From: JALZAA01 sp035316025
GTDB lineage: Bacteria > Actinomycetota > Acidimicrobiia > IMCC26256 > JACDBD01
DNA: 10,399 bases
Assembly: GCA_035316025.1 (NCBI GenBank)
Contig: DATFXL010000123.1
Span: 1-10,399, forward strand
Direction of reading: 5' to 3'
Made by a program: the position numbers and the translations under genes. The notes beneath the pieces are model-generated. The model was not told where the DNA came from, ran no database searches, and worked only from the letters and a program-made list of their open reading frames with translations. Below are positions 1 to 7,425 of the stretch, piece after piece (position 1 is the stretch's first letter; every line of letters begins with the position of its first letter).

Positions 1-1
1 C

Positions 2-2341
<2,340 letters not shown>

Positions 2342-2343
2342 AA

Positions 2344-2377
2344 CACTGGCGCGGCCGTCGCATCGGCCGCGCCGGTG
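2344..2377 (+). terminator. GC-rich hairpin terminator after lon
   Basis: The arm CACTGGCGCGGCCG pairs with CGGCCGCGCCGGTG across a 6-base loop (TCGCAT). This is a 14-bp stem with a single G-U wobble, beginning three bases after the lon stop codon. There is no T-run after it. Such U-less hairpins are often proposed as terminators in high-GC actinobacteria, so termination is an inference from position and stability. Confidence 0.7.
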
Positions 2378-2401
2378 AACGCGACATCCGCACGCTAGGA
2401 T
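2375..2401 (+). promoter_or_regulatory. Putative promoter of the riboswitch-gre-terC unit
   Basis: A -10-like hexamer TAGGAT (2396-2401) matches TATAAT at four positions, including the key first, second and last bases. Transcription would start near 2407-2409, exactly where the 5' strand of riboswitch stem P1 begins; this is the main support. The -35 region is weak: GTGAAC at 2375-2380 or a one-base shift, and it overlaps the right arm of the lon terminator hairpin. Confidence 0.5.
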
Positions 2402-2408
2402 GCCGCGC

Positions 2409-2525
2409 GTCGAAGGGGAGTATCCCTCTCGCACGACTGCTGTCAGCACGGCCTCTGCGGCCCGGTAGTCGTGGTCCGGACGGACGGGAGAGACCTTCGG
2501 CTGGAAGAGTCGAACCAGCCGAAGG
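2409..2525 (+). promoter_or_regulatory. yybP-ykoY manganese riboswitch with translational expression platform
   Basis: The leader has the two conserved strands of the yybP-ykoY (Mn2+) aptamer: GAAGGGGAGUA at 2412-2422 and GAGACCUUCGGC at 2490-2501. They pair as P1: CGAAGG (2411-2416) with CCUUCG (2494-2499), extended outward by one U-G and one G-C pair. GGAGUA follows as loop L1. Inside are a short UCCC/GGGA stem (2423-2426 with 2486-2489), a 7-bp stem CACGACU/AGUCGUG (2432-2438 with 2467-2473) capped by a GGCC/GGCC hairpin, and a GUCC/GGAC hairpin (2474-2485). The downstream terC-family gene is a classic target of this RNA class. The P1 3' strand is shared with the hairpin that hides the ribosome-binding site, so Mn2+ binding should switch translation on. 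The class call rests on motif memory plus pairing, not on a covariance search. Confidence 0.85.
2494..2525 (+). promoter_or_regulatory. Shine-Dalgarno-sequestering hairpin (OFF state of the riboswitch)
   Basis: CCTTCGGCTGG (2494-2504) and CCAGCCGAAGG (2515-2525) form a perfect 11-bp stem with a 10-base loop. The right arm holds most of the Shine-Dalgarno sequence GAAGGAG (2521-2527), which sits 7 bases before the GTG start at 2535. The left arm is the same strand that closes aptamer stem P1, so P1 and this hairpin cannot form together. No T-run follows, which points to control of translation rather than termination. Confidence 0.85.
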
Positions 2526-2534
2526 AGTGTTCCC

Positions 2535-2999
2535 GTGAGCGTCGAATCGGACAGCAATGACGTCCCGCACGTCAGAGAGAGCAGTCGCCGGCTGCTCGAG
2601 CGTCGCGTGCAGCAGTTGGACGAGCGCCTGGAGCTGCTCCGCGGCGCGCTGGAGGACGGCCAGCGGAGTCGGGAGATCGTCCAGGAGCACCTTCGGCTCA
2701 CCGACGAGCGGGAGCGCCTGCTCGGGCTCCTCGAGACGAGCCGTGCCGTGCTCGACGGTCCCGACGACCCGCACGTGGTCGAGATCGGCGACACGGTCGG
2801 GATCCGCTTGGCCGACGGCACGGAGGAGCACTACATGATCGTGCACGGCGTCGAGGTGGGGCTCGGCGACCGGCGGATCTCGCCGGATTCACCGCTCGGG
2901 AGCGCACTCCTCGGGCGCCGGGTCGGTGACGTGGTCGAGGTGCGAGCACCCTCGGGAACGTACCGGTGCACCGTGACGGCTGCTTCGCGTGTGACCTGA
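2535..2999 (+). CDS. GreA/GreB-family (Gre-like) RNA polymerase-binding factor
   Basis: Cytosolic protein of 154 residues, about the length of GreA. It likely inserts a coiled coil into the RNA polymerase secondary channel, affecting backtracked or paused complexes. An N-terminal antiparallel coiled coil spans about residues 13-74 and is rich in Leu, Arg and Glu. The C-terminal GreA/GreB FKBP-like domain (about 80-150) has the family pattern VEIGDTV, RISPDSPLGSALLGRRVGD and VEVRAPSG. The coiled-coil tip (about L39-E51) has E40, D41 and E47 but not the usual GDLSENAEY-type acidic motif of cleavage-competent GreA, so it may regulate polymerase without stimulating cleavage. The GTG start is fixed by the Shine-Dalgarno GAAGGAG 7 bases upstream, which lies in the riboswitch-controlled hairpin. 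The terC-family gene follows after 22 bases, so both are probably on one Mn2+-responsive transcript. Confidence 0.85.
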   Translation: MSVESDSNDVPHVRESSRRLLERRVQQLDERLELLRGALEDGQRSREIVQEHLRLTDERERLLGLLETSRAVLDGPDDPHVVEIGDTVGIRLADGTEEHYMIVHGVEVGLGDRRISPDSPLGSALLGRRVGDVVEVRAPSGTYRCTVTAASRVT

Positions 3000-3021
3000 C
3001 GCTCGAGGCCGGGAGCAGCCG

Positions 3022-4026
3022 ATGAACCTTGCCGCTGTCGCGGCTGGTCGCGCGAGCCAGTTCGCCGACGTCGTCGTGCCCGGGTGGGCCTGGGGCGTTC
3101 TCGTGGGACTGATCGCCATGTTGTTGATCGGCGACCTGCTGGTCGTACACCGGACGCCTCACGAGATCAGCTTCCGCGCCGCGGTAGTCGAGTCCGCAGT
3201 CTGGATCGGCATTGGTGTCGCGTTCGCTGGCGTCCTCGGATGGTGGCTGGGCGGTGGCGTCGCCGGCGAGTACCTGTCGGGCTATCTGATCGAGAAGAGC
3301 CTGTCGGTCGACAACGTGTTCGTGTGGGCCGTCATCTTCGGCTACTTCGCCGTTCCGGCGCGCTATCAGTTCCGCGTCCTGTTCTGGGGAATCTTCGGCG
3401 CGCTCCTGCTGCGCGCCACCTTCATCTTCGCCGGAGTCGGCCTGCTCGAGACCTTCGATTGGGTGCTCTACGTGTTCGGCGCGTTCCTGCTCTACACCGC
3501 ACTCAAGGTCGCCCGGGGGGTGGCAGCCGACGTGCACCCCGAGCACAACCCGGTGTTGCGCGTCGTCCGCCGGGCCATTCCTTCGACGGTCGGATACGAC
3601 GGGCAGAAGCTGTTCACCCGCCGCACCGGTGCGCTCCTTGCCACTCCACTGTTCGCGGTGCTCGTTCTCATCGAGTCGACCGACGTCGTGTTCGCGGTGG
3701 ACTCGATCCCGGCCGTCCTCGCCGTGACCCGCGAGCCGTTCATCGTCTTCGCGTCCAACGCCTTCGCCATCCTCGGGCTGCGCGCTCTGTACTTCTGCCT
3801 CGCCGGCATGGCCGACCGGCTGCGATACCTCAACCGCGGTCTCGGGGTGATCCTCGCCTTCGTGGGCCTCAAGATGCTGCTCGCCGAGGTGATCCACCTG
3901 CCCACCGCCGTCAGCTTGGGGGTCGTTGCCGCCGTGCTCGCCATCACCGTCGTCGCCAGCCTTCTGAGCGACCGCCGTCACCGTCCCATCGAGAACGAAG
4001 AAACGAATCAGGAGGTCCCGACATGA
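3022..4026 (+). CDS. TerC-family integral membrane protein, probable Mn2+ exporter
   Basis: Inner-membrane protein of 334 residues from the TerC/Alx family (LysE superfamily). Members under yybP-ykoY control are linked to manganese efflux and to metalation of exported proteins; older names refer to tellurite resistance. Roughly eight or nine hydrophobic segments are visible, for example about 20-42, 52-77, 95-113, 118-140, 143-163, 205-218, 228-255, 270-290 and 295-315. The family signatures with membrane-embedded acidic residues are present: EKSLSVDNVFV (E91, D97, N98) and ESTDVVFAVDS (E218, D221, D227). A hydrophilic loop at about 165-200 separates the halves. The ATG start has GGGAG 6 bases upstream. 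The gene shares a transcript with the upstream Gre-like gene and the Mn2+ riboswitch, which supports a metal-homeostasis role over tellurite resistance. Confidence 0.92.
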   Translation: MNLAAVAAGRASQFADVVVPGWAWGVLVGLIAMLLIGDLLVVHRTPHEISFRAAVVESAVWIGIGVAFAGVLGWWLGGGVAGEYLSGYLIEKSLSVDNVFVWAVIFGYFAVPARYQFRVLFWGIFGALLLRATFIFAGVGLLETFDWVLYVFGAFLLYTALKVARGVAADVHPEHNPVLRVVRRAIPSTVGYDGQKLFTRRTGALLATPLFAVLVLIESTDVVFAVDSIPAVLAVTREPFIVFASNAFAILGLRALYFCLAGMADRLRYLNRGLGVILAFVGLKMLLAEVIHLPTAVSLGVVAAVLAITVVASLLSDRRHRPIENEETNQEVPT

Positions 4027-4070
4027 AGACTCCCGTCGACGGCGCCACGGTTAACCCCCGGCGAGGGAGC
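4010..4070 (+). other. Strong ribosome-binding site and ATGA-coupled start with no recognisable product
   Basis: AGGAGG at 4010-4015 lies 7 bases before an ATG at 4023 that overlaps the terC-family stop codon as ATGA, a textbook translational-coupling arrangement. The frame begins MKTPVDGATVNPRRGSS and stays open to 4688, but from 4071 onward it is antisense to the DUF1697 gene and reads as Arg/Pro/Gly-rich shadow sequence. It may be the stump of a third operon gene lost when the DUF1697 segment arrived, or a chance site inside the terC 3' end. A 10-bp palindrome CCGTCGACGG lies at 4033-4042. No convincing terminator is visible between the two convergent genes. Confidence 0.4.
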
Positions 4071-4613
4071 TCATGCGGCGGCACCGGCAAGCTCGTTCAG
4101 GCGCGTCACCACCTTCCAGGTCCGGACCGTGCCCGGCGTCCCGAGACCCCCTTCGAACACCGCGGTGTTCATCTTCGAGCCGGCGACACCGTGCGGGTAG
4201 CGAAGGTAGATCTCGGATCCCCGGATCACGAACTCGTCGTCGCCGAAAGTCCTCCCAGCCAGCGCGCGCGTGGCCGCCGCCGACGGACGGGTCTTGAGGA
4301 AGGCCACGTGGAGCGTCGCCGGTCCGGAGACTCTGCGCGCGAGCGGGTTCGTCCGGACGATCTTCGAGAGCTCGTCGGCGGTTCGTACCATGATCTCGGA
4401 GTCGACGCCGAACTCGGCGCTGACCAGACGCTCGATCTCCTTCGCGACCGCCGTCGCCGACCGCTTCCTGCTCCCGAGCACGACGTTGCCGCTCTGGAGA
4501 TGGGTCCCGACGTCGGAGAACCCCGCCTCCATGAGCACGCCGCGGAGCGCGGCCATAGGGACTCGGTTGACACGACCCAGGTTCACGGCGCGGAGGAACG
4601 CGACGAACGTCAC
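4071..4613 (-). CDS. DUF1697 family protein
   Basis: A 180-residue soluble protein matching the DUF1697 family, whose biochemical function is not established. Family features in order are the start MTFVAFLRAVNLGRVNRVPM, FSDVGTHLQSGNVVL near residue 33-46, an FGVDSEIMVRTADEL segment near 70-82, HVAFLKTRP near 102-110, the EIYLRYPHGVAGSKM motif near 130-144, and a C-terminal TRTW-like segment (here VRTWKVVTRLNELA). The usual RNW near the end is RTW here. The start is a GTG at 4613; no ATG is in frame nearby and no strong Shine-Dalgarno sequence is visible. The gene is convergent to the terC-family gene and divergent from the following operon, so it belongs to neither transcript. Confidence 0.88.
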   Translation of the reverse strand: MTFVAFLRAVNLGRVNRVPMAALRGVLMEAGFSDVGTHLQSGNVVLGSRKRSATAVAKEIERLVSAEFGVDSEIMVRTADELSKIVRTNPLARRVSGPATLHVAFLKTRPSAAATRALAGRTFGDDEFVIRGSEIYLRYPHGVAGSKMNTAVFEGGLGTPGTVRTWKVVTRLNELAGAAA

Positions 4614-4658
4614 GCCGTCATCATCGCAAAGGCGAATCTCGACCCGCTTGTCGGTAGA

Positions 4659-4677
4659 TGGTTGACCCGGTCAAACA
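4659..4677. promoter_or_regulatory. Palindromic operator-like site before the CoA-catabolism operon
   Basis: TTGACC-C-GGTCAA (4662-4674) is a perfect inverted repeat with a one-base centre. The symmetry extends to TGGTTGACC/GGTCAAACA with one mismatch, giving 8 of 9 matching pairs over 19 bases. It sits in the 86-base gap between divergent genes and covers the probable -35 box. Size and symmetry suit a TetR- or GntR-type repressor, but it does not look like the KstR sterol-regulator site that I recall (AACNNGTT-type). No regulator gene lies in the window. Confidence 0.6.
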
Positions 4678-4691
4678 ACGCCCGATAGGTT
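4662..4691 (+). promoter_or_regulatory. Putative SigA-type promoter of the operon, possibly leaderless
   Basis: TTGACC (4662-4667) resembles the -35 consensus TTGACA in five of six bases. TAGGTT (4686-4691) keeps the first, second and last bases of the -10 box, with an 18-base spacer. The predicted transcription start, about 7-9 bases after the -10, falls at 4698-4700, on the ATG at 4700. That would give an mRNA with no 5' leader, which is common in actinobacteria. No good Shine-Dalgarno sequence precedes the ATG, consistent with this. Confidence 0.5.
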
Positions 4692-4699
4692 CCAGCTAC

Positions 4700-5818
4700 A
4701 TGAGGACGCCGATCGCCGAGCAGCTCGGGATCGAGTTCCCGATCTTCGCCTTCTCGCACTGCCGCGACGTCGTCGCCGCCGTGAGCCGGGCCGGCGGCTT
4801 CGGGGTCCTCGGCGCCCTCGCCTACACGCCCGACGAGCTCGACATCGAGCTCACCTGGATCGACGAGCACGCCGACGGCAAGCCGTACGGCACCGACATC
4901 GTGATGCCCATGACCTACATCGGGAAAGGCGGGGGAAAGGACGCCGAGCTCTCGAACCTCGAGGCGATGATCCCGCAGGAGCATTGGGACTTCGCCGACA
5001 AGGTCCTCGCCGAGTACGACGTGCCGCTCGTGCCCGATGACCTCGATGAGCGCCCGGTCAAGGCCGCGGGCCTCGGCGTGGACGAGGAGGGCCCGGGCCA
5101 AGTCGAGGTCTCCCTTCAGCACGGCGCGAGGATGCTCGTCAACGCGCTCGGGCTACCCCCGCCCGATGTCGTCCGCACCGCGCACGAGGCGGGCGTCGTC
5201 GTCGGCGCCCTCGTCGGCGCGAAACAACACGCCGAGCGGCAGGTCGCGCAGGGCGTCGACGTCATCGTCGCCCAGGGCACCGAAGCCGGCGGGCACTGCG
5301 GCGAGGTGGCGACCATGATCCTCGTGCCCGAGGTCGTGGACGCCGTCGGCGCCGACGTGCCGGTGCTGGCTGCCGGCGGCATCGCCACCGGACGGCAGAT
5401 GGCCGCCGCCCTCGCGCTCGGCGCGCAGGGCGTGTGGACGGGATCGATGTGGCTCACCGTCGCGGAGGCCGACACGAACCCGGCGGCGCTCGAGAACATG
5501 CTCGAGGCGACCTCGGGCGACACGGTGCGGTCGCGCGTCATGACCGGCAAGCCTGCCCGCCAGCTCCGCACGGCGTGGACGGAGGCGTGGGAGCGCGAAG
5601 ACTCGCCCGGCCCACTGCCGATGCCGCTGCAAGGCATCATCTACAACTACGCCGCCCGCCGGGTGTCACGAGTCCAGCGCAAGGAGCTGTCCGGGTTCCC
5701 GGTGGGACAGATCGTCGGACGGCTGAACTCCGTCAGACCGACGAAGGACGTGATCTTCGACATGGTCGAGGAGTGGATCGAGACGACGCAGCGGCTGAAC
5801 CGCTTGATCGACGCGTGA
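4700..5818 (+). CDS. Nitronate monooxygenase (2-nitropropane dioxygenase) family flavoprotein
   Basis: FMN-dependent TIM-barrel protein of 372 residues from the NMO/2-nitropropane dioxygenase family. Relatives oxidise nitronates, while others such as IpdC are reductases in steroid-ring breakdown. Visible signs are the N-terminal MRTPIAEQLGIEFPIFAF (barrel strand 1), the GTEAGGH motif with the conserved His199, the FMN-phosphate stretch AAGGIATG at 224-231 and GAQGVWTGSMWL after it. It recalls the M. tuberculosis Rv1533 branch, with the shared FSHCRDVVAAVS and TGKPARQLRTAW segments. I chose the ATG at 4700: it gives the family N-terminus, and the in-frame ATG at 4658 lies upstream of the operator core and would add 14 residues of promoter sequence. 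The stop overlaps the CoA-synthetase start (GTGA). Heading this operon suggests a redox step on a CoA ester or detoxification of a by-product; the substrate cannot be read from the sequence. Confidence 0.85.
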   Translation: MRTPIAEQLGIEFPIFAFSHCRDVVAAVSRAGGFGVLGALAYTPDELDIELTWIDEHADGKPYGTDIVMPMTYIGKGGGKDAELSNLEAMIPQEHWDFADKVLAEYDVPLVPDDLDERPVKAAGLGVDEEGPGQVEVSLQHGARMLVNALGLPPPDVVRTAHEAGVVVGALVGAKQHAERQVAQGVDVIVAQGTEAGGHCGEVATMILVPEVVDAVGADVPVLAAGGIATGRQMAAALALGAQGVWTGSMWLTVAEADTNPAALENMLEATSGDTVRSRVMTGKPARQLRTAWTEAWEREDSPGPLPMPLQGIIYNYAARRVSRVQRKELSGFPVGQIVGRLNSVRPTKDVIFDMVEEWIETTQRLNRLIDA

Positions 5819-7425
5819 AACCGCCCCCGACGTTCAACCTGGCCGATCTCTTCGAGCTTGTCGTCGACACGGTCCCGGCGCGCGAAGCCCTCGTGGCGGG
5901 TCAGGCGCGGCGCACCTTCGGCGAGCTGGACGAGCGCGCCAACCGGGTGGCCAACCATCTGCTCGGCGTCGGTCTCGCACCCGGAGCCAAAGTGGCCATC
6001 TACAGCTGGAACCGCGCCGAGTGGGTCGAGAGCTTCTTCGGCGCGTTCAAGGCCCGGCTCGTCCCCGTCAACGTCAACTACCGGTACGTCGCCGACGAGC
6101 TGCGCTACGTCCTCGAGAACGCCGACGCCGAAGCGGCCGTCGTCGAGCGCTCGTTTCTTCCCCTGGTGCACCAGACCAGGGCGAAGCTCCCGCTCCTGCG
6201 GCACGTCCTCGTCCTCGACGACGGCGACGATGCCGACCCCGGCGAGGCAACCCCGTACGAGGAAGCCCTGGCCGGGGCAGACGCCGGACGACCGTCGCTC
6301 GCTCGTACGGGCGACGACCTCTACATCCTGTACACCGGCGGCACGACGGGCGCGCCCAAGGGCGTGATGTGGCGCCAGGAAGACATCTTCTTTGCGTCGA
6401 TGGGCGGGGGCGGCTTCGGACAGCCGCCGATCCGCACGCCGCCCGAGATCACCGAGCGCGTGTGGCCGGAGGACGGGCGCGTCACGTCACTCGTGCTCGC
6501 ACCGATCATGCACGGCGCCGCCCAATGGGGGATGTGCATCATGCTGTTCGGCGGCGGCACGGTCGTGCTCTACACGCCGCACCGATTCGATCCGCACGCG
6601 GCCTGGCGGTTGGCCGAGCAGGAGCGCGCCATGACGGTCATGGTCGTCGGCGACGCCATGGCGCGTCCGCTGGGCGAGGCGCTGGACGAGAAGGCGTACG
6701 ACCTCTCGTCGGTCGTGTCAGTGGGCTCCGGTGGCGCGGTCTTCTCCTCCGCGGTCAAGGCCAAGCTCCGGGAGCACCTGCCGAACGCGCTGATGATCGA
6801 CACCATGGGCGCGTCCGAGCTGGGCGCCAGCGGGTCGCAACCGGATCCCGACGCCGGCCCGCGCTTCAACGCCATCGACGCGATGTCGGTCCTCGGCGAC
6901 GACCTCCGACCCGTCCCGGCCGGCGGTGGCGACGTGGGACTCCTCGCCCGTCGCGGCCACATCCCCCTCGGGTACTACAAGGACGACGCCAAGACGGCGG
7001 CGACGTTCGTCACCGACCCCGACGGCGTCCGCTGGTCGGTGCCGGGCGACCACGCCCGCATCGAAGCAGATGGGACCATCACCCTCCTCGGGCGCGGCTC
7101 GGGATGCATCAACACCGGCGGAGAGAAGGTGTACCCGGAGGAGGTGGAGGCGGCGGTCAAGAGCCACCGCGACGTGTTCGACGCGCTCGTGATCGGCGTG
7201 CCGGACGCGCGATTCACCGAACGGGTGGCGGCGGTAGTCCAACCCCGCGCCGGTCGCGCGCCCACGCTCGAGGACCTCGCTGCGCACTGCCGCCGCACGA
7301 TCGCCGGCTACAAGGTGCCGCGGGAGCTGAAGATGGTCGACGCCATCCGGCGCACTGCCTCGGGCAAGGCCGACTACCGCTGGGCAAAGGAGCAGTTCGA
7401 GAGCGAGCAGGCGGTGGGGTCGTGA
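5815..7425 (+). CDS. FadD19-like acyl-CoA synthetase (AMP-forming)
   Basis: ANL-superfamily ligase of 536 residues that activates a carboxylic acid to its CoA thioester through an acyl-adenylate. The P-loop YTGGTTGAPKG covers 173-183 and is followed by VMWRQEDIF. LAPIMHGAAQWG and VVGDAMARPL follow, as in FadD19. The hinge region has GDHARIEADG (D412) and the A8-type motif INTGGEKVYPEEVE (about 432-445), and the catalytic Lys518 is in TASGKADYRWAKEQ. The C-terminal DYRWAKEQ ending and the short NLADLFE N-terminus closely resemble mycobacterial FadD19, the steroid-CoA ligase needed for C-24-branched side chains. The GTG start overlaps the upstream stop as GTGA, with no Shine-Dalgarno sequence, so re-initiation by coupling is likely. 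Other branched-chain or fatty acids remain possible substrates. Confidence 0.9.
   Translation: MKPPPTFNLADLFELVVDTVPAREALVAGQARRTFGELDERANRVANHLLGVGLAPGAKVAIYSWNRAEWVESFFGAFKARLVPVNVNYRYVADELRYVLENADAEAAVVERSFLPLVHQTRAKLPLLRHVLVLDDGDDADPGEATPYEEALAGADAGRPSLARTGDDLYILYTGGTTGAPKGVMWRQEDIFFASMGGGGFGQPPIRTPPEITERVWPEDGRVTSLVLAPIMHGAAQWGMCIMLFGGGTVVLYTPHRFDPHAAWRLAEQERAMTVMVVGDAMARPLGEALDEKAYDLSSVVSVGSGGAVFSSAVKAKLREHLPNALMIDTMGASELGASGSQPDPDAGPRFNAIDAMSVLGDDLRPVPAGGGDVGLLARRGHIPLGYYKDDAKTAATFVTDPDGVRWSVPGDHARIEADGTITLLGRGSGCINTGGEKVYPEEVEAAVKSHRDVFDALVIGVPDARFTERVAAVVQPRAGRAPTLEDLAAHCRRTIAGYKVPRELKMVDAIRRTASGKADYRWAKEQFESEQAVGS

Noticed and set aside
2486..2527. Resemblance to a glycine riboswitch (GGGAGAG followed by GCCGAAGGAG)
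   Set aside because: The GCCGAAGGAG strand lies in a perfect 11-bp hairpin rather than a junction, there is no CUCUCAGG element, and the neighbouring terC gene plus the GAAGGGGAGUA/P1 pairing fit the Mn2+ riboswitch far better.
2698..3981. Minus-strand open frame of 427 codons opposite gre and terC
   Set aside because: It is antisense to two recognised genes, with low-complexity Glu/Asp/His/Gln-rich sequence and no family motifs.
3084..4688. Long plus-strand frame of 534 codons across terC and the DUF1697 gene
   Set aside because: Arg/Pro/Gly-rich translation typical of off-frame GC-rich DNA; it overlaps two well-supported genes. Only its possible internal start at 4023 was kept as an observation.
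4658..4699. Earlier ATG start for the NMO-family gene at 4658
   Set aside because: It sits inside the extended palindrome and upstream of the -10 box, lacks a ribosome-binding site, and adds 14 residues not typical of the family; the ATG at 4700 gives the family N-terminus.
6021..7421. Upstream extension of the DUF35 reading frame through the CoA-synthetase gene
   Set aside because: The translated sequence before 7422 is Arg-rich noise in the wrong frame of the ligase; the DUF35 homology begins after 7422.
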